Below are positions 34,360 through 41,862 of a stretch of DNA of 64,000 bases, piece after piece (positions within the stretch are counted from its first letter, which is position 1; every line of letters begins with the position of its first letter). Source of the stretch: an uncultured Bacteroidales bacterium. GTDB lineage: Bacteria; Bacteroidota; Bacteroidia; Bacteroidales; UBA932. Below the pieces are notes generated by a model. That model saw only the letters and a program-made list of their open reading frames with translations. It was not told the DNA's origin and made no database searches. The position numbers were made by a program, and so were the translations under genes. The stretch is taken from positions 10,105 to 74,104 of the forward strand of contig UQMB01000014.1 in NCBI GenBank assembly GCA_900541925.1, in the 5' to 3' direction.

Positions 34360-36154
34360 CTGCCTGATTGTTTAATTGAGTCTTGATTCTTGACGCCAGC
34401 GCCGGGCCGACCATGGAAGAAATCTCCTCCACAGAGGCCGACGCTATCCGCGCGACACTCCCGAAATGCATGAGCAGCCTCTGTTCCGTCTGCTCCCCAA
34501 CCCCCTTTATCTCCCTGAGAGCAGAAGACAGGGCCGCCTTGCTGCGCAGAGAGCGGTGGAATGTGATGCCGAAGCGGTGCGCCTCATCACGTACCCGCTG
34601 GAGCAGCTTCAGAGCCTGGGAGTTCCTGTCCAGGAACAGCGGATATGGATCGCCCACGCGTATCACCTCTTCCAGCCTCTTGGCAAGTCCTATGACGGTC
34701 AGCTTCTTCTCCAGTCCGAGCTCGCATATCGCCTGATAGGCGAAGTCCAGCTGGCCCTTGCCGCCATCTATGACGACGAGCTGCGGAAGGTCTTCCGGGG
34801 CCTCCTCGCAAAGCCTCGAATACCTGCGGTTTACGACCTCTTTCATCGAAGCGTAATCGTTGGCTCCGACGACGGTCTTTATCTTGAATTTACGATAGTC
34901 TTTCTTGGATGGCTCCCCGCCCCTGAACACGACGCATGACGCCACGGGGTTGGTCCCCTGGATGTTGGAGTTGTCGAAACACTCGATGTGCTCCGGCAGT
35001 TCGGTCATGCCTATGGCCTTGCGGAGTTCCTCAAGGACAGCTGCGCGGAATTCGTCTGGATTGGTGTGCTCCCTCTGCCTCAGGGAGTTGAAGCGGAACT
35101 CCTTGGAGTTCTTGTCGCTGAGCTCCAGAAGAGCCAGCTTGTCTCCCCGCACCGGGATCCTGAACGACACTCCTTCTATGCTGACATCCGGAAGGAAAGG
35201 AACCAGGACCTCCTTGCTCAAAGCTCCGAACTTGGATTCTATCTCGGCGACGAATGAGCTGAGCACGGCGGAGCGGTCCTCTTCTATGTTGAGCTTGAAC
35301 CCGAGATTGAGCGACTGCACGATGGCCCCGCCCTTGATGCGGAGGAAGTTTCCGAACGCCTCCAGTCCGTCAAAGACCAGCGAGAATACATCCACGTCCC
35401 GGTCACCGGCGGCTGTGATGATGGATTTGGAGTAGTGGCTCTGCAAGGCCTCCATCTTCTGCTTGTACACAGCGGCAGACTCGAAGTCAAGCTCCTCGGC
35501 GGCATGCAGCATACGCTCCTTGTAGTCCCTGATGATGTCGCTCACCCCGCCGCTGAGAAGGCGTATTATCTCATTGACATATCCGCCGTATTCTTCCTTG
35601 GAGACGGCGCCGATGCAGCATCCGCGGCAACGGTGCAGGTGAAAGTCCAGGCACGGCCTGAACTTGTGCCTCAGGACCGCGTCGGAAGTGATTGCAAGCC
35701 GGCAGGAGCGCAGCGGGTAGTTGGATTCAAAGAAATCCAGAAGCGTGCGGGCGTGCATCACGGAACTGTATGGGCCGAAGTAGCGGCTGCCGTTGCGCAC
35801 AAGGCGCCTGGTGAGATAGACCCGGGGGAACTCCTCGTCGGTCACGCAGATCCAGGGATATGTCTTGGAGTCTTTGAGCAGTATGTTGTAGCGCGGCTTG
35901 TACTGCTTGATCAGGTTATTCTCAAGCAGGAGAGCGTCAGCCTCCGTGTCCACCACGGAATACTGCACATCGGCGATCTTCGAGACAAGGACACGGGTTT
36001 TGAGCGTCAGCCTGTCGGGGCTGACGAAATACTGGGCGACCCGCTTGTTGAGGTCTTTAGCCTTGCCGACATAAATCACAGTTCCCTCGGAGTTGTAGTA
36101 TCGGTACACTCCGGGGGAATGTGGAAGAAGGCTTATTTTTTCTCTAACGTCCAA
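34340..36154 (-). CDS. uvrC: UvrC, excinuclease ABC nuclease subunit
   Basis: 604 residues, complete. Makes the dual incisions in nucleotide excision repair. N-terminal GIY-YIG-like domain (SPGVYRYYNSEGTVIYVGKA), UVR helix near 195-235 (LDFESAAVYKQKMEALQ), RNase-H-like C-terminal nuclease (HIECFDNSNIQGTNPVAS) and the final helix-hairpin-helix (LREIKGVGEQTEQRLLMHFG). It overlaps the upstream thioredoxin gene by 11 nt. Confidence 0.97.
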   Translation of the reverse strand: MDVREKISLLPHSPGVYRYYNSEGTVIYVGKAKDLNKRVAQYFVSPDRLTLKTRVLVSKIADVQYSVVDTEADALLLENNLIKQYKPRYNILLKDSKTYPWICVTDEEFPRVYLTRRLVRNGSRYFGPYSSVMHARTLLDFFESNYPLRSCRLAITSDAVLRHKFRPCLDFHLHRCRGCCIGAVSKEEYGGYVNEIIRLLSGGVSDIIRDYKERMLHAAEELDFESAAVYKQKMEALQSHYSKSIITAAGDRDVDVFSLVFDGLEAFGNFLRIKGGAIVQSLNLGFKLNIEEDRSAVLSSFVAEIESKFGALSKEVLVPFLPDVSIEGVSFRIPVRGDKLALLELSDKNSKEFRFNSLRQREHTNPDEFRAAVLEELRKAIGMTELPEHIECFDNSNIQGTNPVASCVVFRGGEPSKKDYRKFKIKTVVGANDYASMKEVVNRRYSRLCEEAPEDLPQLVVIDGGKGQLDFAYQAICELGLEKKLTVIGLAKRLEEVIRVGDPYPLFLDRNSQALKLLQRVRDEAHRFGITFHRSLRSKAALSSALREIKGVGEQTEQRLLMHFGSVARIASASVEEISSMVGPALASRIKTQLNNQADENGQS

Positions 36155-36983
36155 GCGCCTCGGCTACAGCCTCCTCAATGGCGGCGCCCCTGAGGTCACG
36201 CTTGACGATGACTCCGTCAGGACCTACAAGCATAATGTGAGGGATGCCCTGGATTCCGTAGATCTCGGTAGGGATTCTCTGGGCGTTGATGATCTGGCTC
36301 CACACCACGCCGTGCTCCACTGCGGAAGCCTTGGTGTCTGCCGGATCATCCCATACGGCTACGCTGAGCACGTCGAAATCATCTCCGTGATACTTCTTGT
36401 AGACCTCGGCGATGTTAGGAATCTCACGCTTGCACGGCCCGCACCAGCTTGCCCAGAAGTCCACGAGGACATACTTGCCCTTGCCGACATAGTCGGAGAA
36501 CTTGACTGTGCTCGCCTCCGGATTCTCAGGATCCTGCACTACGGTGAAATCCGTGAACATGTTGCCGGCTGCGGTGCTCTTCTTGGCGTCCACGACAGAC
36601 TTGTACTTGAGGATGGTGGAATCCTCTGCGGCGGCTCCCTTGAGAAGTCCGAGAGCCTCTTCCTGCTGTTCCGGCTCGATCATGTTCCAGATGTCAGAAA
36701 CCACGGCGACAGCCAGCTGCCCGGACGGTTCTTTCTTGAGGATATCGAATCTCTCGCCGACATACTTGTCAACGGACTCGCTGTATAACTTCTCCAAAGC
36801 GGAGTCCTTCTGGTCTTCAGTCAATGCAGAATCAGCCTGTATCTTCTCGGAAGAAGCCCTGTAATCCTCCATAAACTTCTCGTTGCCGGCCTGGTAGTCG
36901 GCGAGTTTCTGCTCTTCAGAAACACCTTTGCAGCCGGCTGCGGCAATCAGCAGAGCGGCTGCGGCATACAATACTTTTTTCAT
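36144..36983 (-). CDS. TlpA/ResA-like thioredoxin lipoprotein
   Basis: 279 residues with a lipoprotein signal (LLIAAAGC, Cys18), a charged helical spacer (about 20-135), and a thioredoxin domain with the active site FWASWCGPCKREIPNIAEV near 180, then GIQGIPHIMLVGPDG with the cis-Pro. It should reduce or isomerise disulfides in the periplasm or at the outer membrane. Its ATG lies just beyond the terminator that follows rpsC; no strong promoter is visible, so it may depend on read-through. Confidence 0.88.
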   Translation of the reverse strand: MKKVLYAAAALLIAAAGCKGVSEEQKLADYQAGNEKFMEDYRASSEKIQADSALTEDQKDSALEKLYSESVDKYVGERFDILKKEPSGQLAVAVVSDIWNMIEPEQQEEALGLLKGAAAEDSTILKYKSVVDAKKSTAAGNMFTDFTVVQDPENPEASTVKFSDYVGKGKYVLVDFWASWCGPCKREIPNIAEVYKKYHGDDFDVLSVAVWDDPADTKASAVEHGVVWSQIINAQRIPTEIYGIQGIPHIMLVGPDGVIVKRDLRGAAIEEAVAEALGR

Positions 36984-36990
36984 CTCTAAT

Positions 36991-37023
36991 AATTTTAAAA
37001 GCCGGTCCGCAACGCGAACCGGC
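36991..37023 (-). terminator. Intrinsic terminator after rpsC
   Basis: On the minus strand an imperfect hairpin (37023-37001: GCCGGTTCGCG with the matching arm, loop GTT) is followed by TTTTAAAATT. It begins 27 nt after the rpsC stop and thus ends the upstream half of the split S10 operon. It also lies in the region just before the thioredoxin gene, so it could act as an attenuator. Confidence 0.7.
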
Positions 37024-37050
37024 CGTAAATATAGTAATTTTATTTAAAAA

Positions 37051-37809
37051 TTACCTCTGGTTGTTGTCCCTGCGAGGACGACGGTCGTCACGACGTCCGC
37101 GACGGTCGCCACGGTCACGTCCACCACGGTTCTGGCCTGCTGCCTGAGCGTTGGCGGCTGAAAGGGCGGCAGGAGTGAGATCCTGCTTGCCATAGCGCTC
37201 GCCGTTGCAGATCCAGACCTTGATTCCGAGAGCTCCGACCTTGGTATGTGCCACTGCGAGAGCGTAGTCGATGTCCGCACGGAATGTGTGGAGAGGCGTA
37301 CGGCCTTCCTTGAACATCTCGTTGCGGGCCATCTCGGCGCCACCCACACGGCCGCTGATCTGCACCTTGATGCCCTCTGCGCCAACCCTCATGGTGTTGG
37401 CTACGGCCATCTTGATGGCGCGGCGGTATGACACACGGCCCTCAATCTGGCGGGCGATGCTGTCAGCCACGATGTTGGCGTCAACCTCAGGACGCTTAAC
37501 CTCGAAAATGTTGATCTGCACGTCCTTGCTGGTGACCTTCTTGAGCTCCTCCTTGAGTTTGTCCACCTCGGTGCCGCCCTTGCCGATGATGAAGCCCGGC
37601 CTTGCGGCGTAGATGGTGACAGTGATGAGCTTGAGGGTCCTCTCGATGATGATCCTGCTGAGGCTCGCTTTGGCAAGACGCTTGCTGAGATACTTGCGGA
37701 TCTCGTAGTCCTCTGCGATCTTCTCCGCATAGTTACCACCACACCAGTTAGAGTCCCAACCACGGGTGATACCGATTCTGTTGCTGATAGGATTTGTTTT
37801 CTGTCCCAT
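37051..37809 (-). CDS. rpsC: Ribosomal protein S3 (last gene before the operon break)
   Basis: 252-residue small-subunit protein. MGQKTNPISNRIGITRGWDS, the KH-domain phrase ARPGFIIGKGGTEVDKLKEE, and GRVGGAEMARNEMFKEGRTP identify it. A tail of about 35 residues rich in Arg, Gly and Asp extends the C-terminus. It follows rplV by 1 nt but is not followed by rplP as it would be in other bacteria. Confidence 0.98.
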   Translation of the reverse strand: MGQKTNPISNRIGITRGWDSNWCGGNYAEKIAEDYEIRKYLSKRLAKASLSRIIIERTLKLITVTIYAARPGFIIGKGGTEVDKLKEELKKVTSKDVQINIFEVKRPEVDANIVADSIARQIEGRVSYRRAIKMAVANTMRVGAEGIKVQISGRVGGAEMARNEMFKEGRTPLHTFRADIDYALAVAHTKVGALGIKVWICNGERYGKQDLTPAALSAANAQAAGQNRGGRDRGDRRGRRDDRRPRRDNNQR

Positions 37810-37810
37810 A

Positions 37811-38227
37811 TTATTTATTCTCCACTGGTTGTTTTACATCAAGGATGACGGTAACGTGGTTGGAACGCTTGCGGATGCGGCCAGCACGGCCCTGAGGGCA
37901 CGGGCGGATACGCTTCAGCATACGGCCGCCGTCGACCATGATGGTCTTGACGTACACATTGCCGTTATCAAGCTCTTTGCTCTTGTCCGGGTTCTTGGCT
38001 TCCCAGTTGGCGATGGCGCTGCGGAGAAGTTTCTCGAGACGGACAGAAGCCTCTCTCTTCGAGAATTTCAGAAGATCGAGTGCATGGTTTACCTCAACTC
38101 CACGTACGGTGTCCGCAACGAGGCGCATCTTGCGCGGAGATGACGGAACATCATTCAGTTTGGCAACTGACGTAACCTTCTTCGCCTCCTTGAGGCGCTC
38201 GGCCATAAGTCTTTTACGCTTTCCCAT
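37811..38227 (-). CDS. rplV: Ribosomal protein L22
   Basis: 138-residue protein lining the exit tunnel. VAKLNDVPSSPRKMRLVADT and the extended hairpin MLKRIRPCPQGRAGRIRKRS are seen. The basic N-terminal extension of about 20 residues is usual in Bacteroidota. Confidence 0.97.
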   Translation of the reverse strand: MGKRKRLMAERLKEAKKVTSVAKLNDVPSSPRKMRLVADTVRGVEVNHALDLLKFSKREASVRLEKLLRSAIANWEAKNPDKSKELDNGNVYVKTIMVDGGRMLKRIRPCPQGRAGRIRKRSNHVTVILDVKQPVENK

Positions 38228-38235
38228 AATGATGA

Positions 38236-38508
38236 TTACTTCTTATTGTTACCTGAATGACCTTTGAATGTGCGGGTCGGGGCGAACTCTCCGAGCTTGT
38301 GCCCGACCATCTGCTCCGTAACGTAAACAGGGATAAACTTGTTTCCGTTATGGACGGCGATCGTGTGGCCGATGAAGTCAGGGGAGATCATGCTGGCACG
38401 TGACCAGGTCTTCACCACTTCCTTCTTCTTGCTGCCATCATTCATCGCAATGACCCTCTTCTCGAGAGCCTCCTGAATATATGGACCTTTTCTTAATGAA
38501 CGACTCAT
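38236..38508 (-). CDS. rpsS: Ribosomal protein S19
   Basis: 90-residue 16S-binding protein of the head. MSRSLRKGPYIQEALEKRVI, RASMISPDFIGHTIAVHNGN and KLGEFAPTRTFKGHSG are the standard blocks. Between rplB and rplV. Confidence 0.98.
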   Translation of the reverse strand: MSRSLRKGPYIQEALEKRVIAMNDGSKKKEVVKTWSRASMISPDFIGHTIAVHNGNKFIPVYVTEQMVGHKLGEFAPTRTFKGHSGNNKK

Positions 38509-38530
38509 AATCTCTAAAGTTTAATTCCTG

Positions 38531-39355
38531 TTATTTCTTCCTTCTTTCGATGATGAACTTGTTTGAAGATGCCTTAGGATTACGTGTCTTGTAGCCCTTA
38601 GCTGGCAAGCCCTTGCGTGAACGAGGGTGTCCGCCGGAAGCACGGCCTTCGCCACCACCCATCGGGTGATCAACCGGGTTCATCACGACGCCTCTGTTGT
38701 GAGGACGGATACCGAGCCAGCGCCTGCGGCCTGCCTTGCCGTGGCTCTCGAGGCTGTGGTCTGCGTTTGAGACCTCACCTACAGTGGCGCGGCAGCTGAC
38801 AAGCACCATGCGGGTCTCGCCTGAAGGCAGGCGGAGAACAGCATGTTTGCCCTCACGGGCGGCAAGCTGAGCGAAGGTTCCGGCTGAACGCGCCATTGCG
38901 GCGCCCTGGCCAGGACGAAGCTCGATATTGTGTACGAGAGTACCTACAGGAATTTCCGCGAGAGGGAGAGCGTTGCCGACTTCCGGAGCGATGCCGCTTC
39001 CGGAGGCGATAACCTGACCCACCTTGAGTCCCTTAGGAGCGATGATATACCTCTTCTCACCGTCTTGATACTGCACAAGGGCGATGCGGGCGCTGCGGTT
39101 CGGATCATATTCGATCGTGAGAACCTCTGCGGTGCAGTTGTCCTTGTCGCGGCGGAAGTCGATGATACGGTACATCCTCTTGTGTCCGCCACCTCTGTAG
39201 CGTACAGTCATCTGGCCCGTATTGTTGCGTCCGCCGGTGCTCTTGAGAGGCTCGATCAATGATTTCTGAGGCTTCTTGGCGGTGATGTCGTCAAACGCGC
39301 TGATCACCTTGTTCCTCTGGCCCGGGGTTACCGGTTTGAATTTTCTTACTGCCAT
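38531..39355 (-). CDS. rplB: Ribosomal protein L2
   Basis: 274-residue protein needed for subunit association and peptidyl transfer. VRYRGGGHKRMYRIIDFRRD, the middle GTLVHNIELRPGQGAAMARS, and the catalytic-site loop VVMNPVDHPMGGGEGRASGG with the conserved His are present. Confidence 0.98.
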   Translation of the reverse strand: MAVRKFKPVTPGQRNKVISAFDDITAKKPQKSLIEPLKSTGGRNNTGQMTVRYRGGGHKRMYRIIDFRRDKDNCTAEVLTIEYDPNRSARIALVQYQDGEKRYIIAPKGLKVGQVIASGSGIAPEVGNALPLAEIPVGTLVHNIELRPGQGAAMARSAGTFAQLAAREGKHAVLRLPSGETRMVLVSCRATVGEVSNADHSLESHGKAGRRRWLGIRPHNRGVVMNPVDHPMGGGEGRASGGHPRSRKGLPAKGYKTRNPKASSNKFIIERRKK

Positions 39356-39369
39356 TGTCTTGCCCTCCC

Positions 39370-39660
39370 TTAAATGTTAGCGTAAAAATCAATCTTGTCC
39401 TCACCTGCAAGGGTCACATAGGCCTTCTTGAAGTGATTCATACGGCCGCGGAGGACGCCTGACTTGGTGTAGCGGCTCTTCCTCTTGCCGTGATAATTGA
39501 CGGTGTTGACATCAGCGACGGAGACGTTGTACATCTTCTCCACTGCGTCCTTGATCTGAAGCTTGTTGGCTTCGCGGTCAACGATGAAGCCGTAACGGTT
39601 CAACTTTTCGCCCTGAGCCGTCAGCTTCTCTGTTATGATTGGCTTAATTATGATTCCCAT
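39370..39660 (-). CDS. rplW: Ribosomal protein L23
   Basis: 96-residue exit-site protein that docks trigger factor and SRP. IIKPIITEKLTAQGEKLNRY and VDREANKLQIKDAVEKMYNV identify it. Between rplD and rplB. Confidence 0.97.
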   Translation of the reverse strand: MGIIIKPIITEKLTAQGEKLNRYGFIVDREANKLQIKDAVEKMYNVSVADVNTVNYHGKRKSRYTKSGVLRGRMNHFKKAYVTLAGEDKIDFYANI

Positions 39661-39672
39661 CTTCGTGTTCTT

Positions 39673-40302
39673 TTAGCGCATGTTTCTCTGTGCAAGGACA
39701 TCCTGCACTCCGTCCACAAGCACGAGCTTGTTGGCGTTCATGATAGAATAGGTGCAGATCTCATCAACTGACACGATGTCCACATACGGAATGTTGCGTG
39801 ATGAAAGATAGATATTGGTAGAGTTCTGAGGAAGCACATAAAGGACTTTGCGGTCACCGGCGCCGATGGCCTTGGTGATGTTGATCATTTCCTTTGTCTT
39901 AGGTGCGTCCAGAGAGAACTGCTCAACTACGATGATGTCGTTCTCGGCAGCCTTGTATGAAAGGGCTGACTTGCGGGCGAGAGCCTTCAGTTTCTTGTTG
40001 AGCTTGTTGTGGTAGAAGCGCGGAACCGGACCGAACACGCGGCCGCCGCCAACGAAGATGTTGGACTTGAGGCTTCCGTGACGTGCTCCGCCGCCACCTT
40101 TCTGGCGTCCGAGCTTCTTGGTGCTATGGGCGTTCTCGCTGCGGTCCTTGGTCTTGGCGTTGCCGTGACGCTGGTTGGCGAGATACTGGATGACATCAAG
40201 ATAGATGGCGTGATCGTTCGGCTGGATGCCGAATACGCCGTCCTCAAGAGTTACCTTCTTTCCGGAATCGGTTCCGTCAATCTTTAATACTGATAATTCC
40301 AT
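39673..40302 (-). CDS. rplD: Ribosomal protein L4
   Basis: 209-residue protein reaching into the exit tunnel. The tunnel loop KLGRQKGGGGARHGSLKSNI and GGRVFGPVPRFYHNKLNKKL are evident. In some bacteria L4 represses the S10 operon; here the 61-nt leader predicted for rplC leaves little room for such a site. Confidence 0.97.
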   Translation of the reverse strand: MELSVLKIDGTDSGKKVTLEDGVFGIQPNDHAIYLDVIQYLANQRHGNAKTKDRSENAHSTKKLGRQKGGGGARHGSLKSNIFVGGGRVFGPVPRFYHNKLNKKLKALARKSALSYKAAENDIIVVEQFSLDAPKTKEMINITKAIGAGDRKVLYVLPQNSTNIYLSSRNIPYVDIVSVDEICTYSIMNANKLVLVDGVQDVLAQRNMR

Positions 40303-40306
40303 ACTC

Positions 40307-40933
40307 TTAAGCCTCCAAAATTACATAAGAACCTCTGGCCCCCGGAACGGAACCCTTGACTACAACGAGATTGTTCTCAGGAATCACCTTGATGACCTGA
40401 AGGTTCTCGACCTTCACCCTCTCGTTGCCCATGTGGCCCGCCATGCGCATTCCAGGAAGAACGCGTGAAGGCCATGAAGACGCACCCATAGAACCAGGGT
40501 GACGAAGGCGGTTGTGCTGGCCGTGGGTCTGTCCGCCGACACCGGCAAAGCCGTAACGGTGAACTACGCCCTGGAAGCCCTTACCTTTAGAGATACCGGT
40601 GACATCGACGAAAGCGACGTCCTCGGTGAAGATGTCGGCTACGGTGAGCTTGTCACCGAGCTTCGGCTCTACGGCGAAGTCCGCCTTGAACTCGACGAGC
40701 TTGCGCATTGGAGCGACACCTGCCTTTTTGAAATGCCCCATCAGAGGCGCGCTGGCGTGCTTCTCAGTCGTTTCGTCATAGGCAAGCTGTACAGCGGCAT
40801 AGCCGTCTTTTTCTACTGTACGGAGCTGCGTAACAACGCACGGGCCAGCCTCGATAACGGTGCATGGCATGTTCTTGCCATCAGCACCGAAAACGGAAGT
40901 CATTCCGATTTTCTTTCCAATTAATCCAGGCAT
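40307..40933 (-). CDS. rplC: Ribosomal protein L3 (first gene of the upstream part)
   Basis: 208-residue protein near the peptidyl-transferase centre. MPGLIGKKIGMTSVFGADGK, GISKGKGFQGVVHRYGFAGV and GSMGASSWPSRVLPGMRMAG are typical. rpsJ, which normally precedes rplC, is absent; instead a promoter and a divergent cdaA lie upstream, so rplC is the first gene of this unit. Confidence 0.98.
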   Translation of the reverse strand: MPGLIGKKIGMTSVFGADGKNMPCTVIEAGPCVVTQLRTVEKDGYAAVQLAYDETTEKHASAPLMGHFKKAGVAPMRKLVEFKADFAVEPKLGDKLTVADIFTEDVAFVDVTGISKGKGFQGVVHRYGFAGVGGQTHGQHNRLRHPGSMGASSWPSRVLPGMRMAGHMGNERVKVENLQVIKVIPENNLVVVKGSVPGARGSYVILEA

Positions 40934-40993
40934 TGGTTGTTTAATTAATTGTTTATAAATACTTTATAAGTAACCGCATACTTTTGCGGGCTG

Positions 40994-41024
40994 CAAATAT
41001 ACGACATATTTCGCTTATTTCCAA
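40994..41024 (-). promoter_or_regulatory. Promoter of the rplC-rpsC ribosomal operon
   Basis: Minus-strand TTG (41024-41022), 20-nt spacer, TATATTTG (41001-40994), an exact consensus match. The predicted transcript starts about 56-60 nt before the rplC ATG. Confidence 0.7.
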
Positions 41025-41028
41025 AAAC

Positions 41029-41057
41029 TTGATTTCCAATATTTTTATGTAAATTTG
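41029..41057 (+). promoter_or_regulatory. Promoter of cdaA-mutS2-yraN, leaderless arrangement
   Basis: TTG (41029-41031), 18-nt spacer, TAAATTTG (41050-41057). The cdaA ATG begins 4 nt after the -7 element, so the transcript should start at or within a base or two of the start codon. It faces away from the rplC promoter, sharing the same 130-bp gap. Confidence 0.6.
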
Positions 41058-41061
41058 CGAT

Positions 41062-41862
41062 ATGGTTCTAGGACTACTGGGTTTTCTGCACTTCACGCTG
41101 GTCGACCTTCTGGACATCCTGATGGTCGCGCTGGTGATTTATTTCATCTTCCGCTGCATCCAGGGCTCCACCGCCATCAACATCTTCATCGCCATCATAA
41201 TCGTGCTGGCCGTTCAGATTGTGGCCAATGCGCTCGGGCTGAAGATGGTCTCATCCCTGCTCGGGACTCTCATTGATGTCGGCGCCATCGCGCTGATCGT
41301 GATTTTCCAGCCTGAGATAAGGCGATTCCTCAATTCGCTGGGGCGCAAGGCCGGCAATTCGCTGGAGAGGCGTCCGCTGCTCAAGAGACTGATAGCCGGA
41401 GGGAAAGGCGCTGACAGCGTGGACAGCCGTGCGATATCCGAGATAGCGCAGGCCTGCAAGGAGATGTCCGACCAGAAGACCGGCGCGCTCATCCTCATCC
41501 GCCGCAAGGACTCCCTGGAAGACATCGTGGCGACCGGCGACATCGTGGACGCGCAGATAAGCAGCCGCCTGATAATGAACATCTTCTTCAAGAACTCCCC
41601 GCTCCATGACGGAGCCATGGTCATAGGCGACAGCCGCATCATCGCGGCGCGCTGCACCCTGCCCATCACCGAGCGCGGCGACCTGCCGGCGCACTACGGC
41701 ATGAGACACAAGGCCGCCATCGGCGTCTCGGAGCAGTGCGATGCGGATGTGATCGTGGTCAGCGAGGAGACCGGAGCGATATCTTTCGTGCGCGGAGGGG
41801 TCATCAGGACCATAGACAGCATCAACAATCTTAAACTTCTTCTTGGAGAGAAAACCGAATGA
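41062..41862 (+). CDS. cdaA: Diadenylate cyclase, membrane-bound (CdaA type)
   Basis: Makes c-di-AMP from two ATP. 266 residues: three N-terminal membrane helices (about 10-75), then the DAC domain with LHDGAMVIGDSRIIAARCTL (the DGA motif) and HYGMRHKAAIGVSEQCDADV (RHK for the usual RHR), ending with VVSEETGAISF. All catalytic regions are present. Overlaps mutS2 by 4 nt. No phosphodiesterase or CdaR partner is nearby. Confidence 0.95.
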   Translation: MVLGLLGFLHFTLVDLLDILMVALVIYFIFRCIQGSTAINIFIAIIIVLAVQIVANALGLKMVSSLLGTLIDVGAIALIVIFQPEIRRFLNSLGRKAGNSLERRPLLKRLIAGGKGADSVDSRAISEIAQACKEMSDQKTGALILIRRKDSLEDIVATGDIVDAQISSRLIMNIFFKNSPLHDGAMVIGDSRIIAARCTLPITERGDLPAHYGMRHKAAIGVSEQCDADVIVVSEETGAISFVRGGVIRTIDSINNLKLLLGEKTE

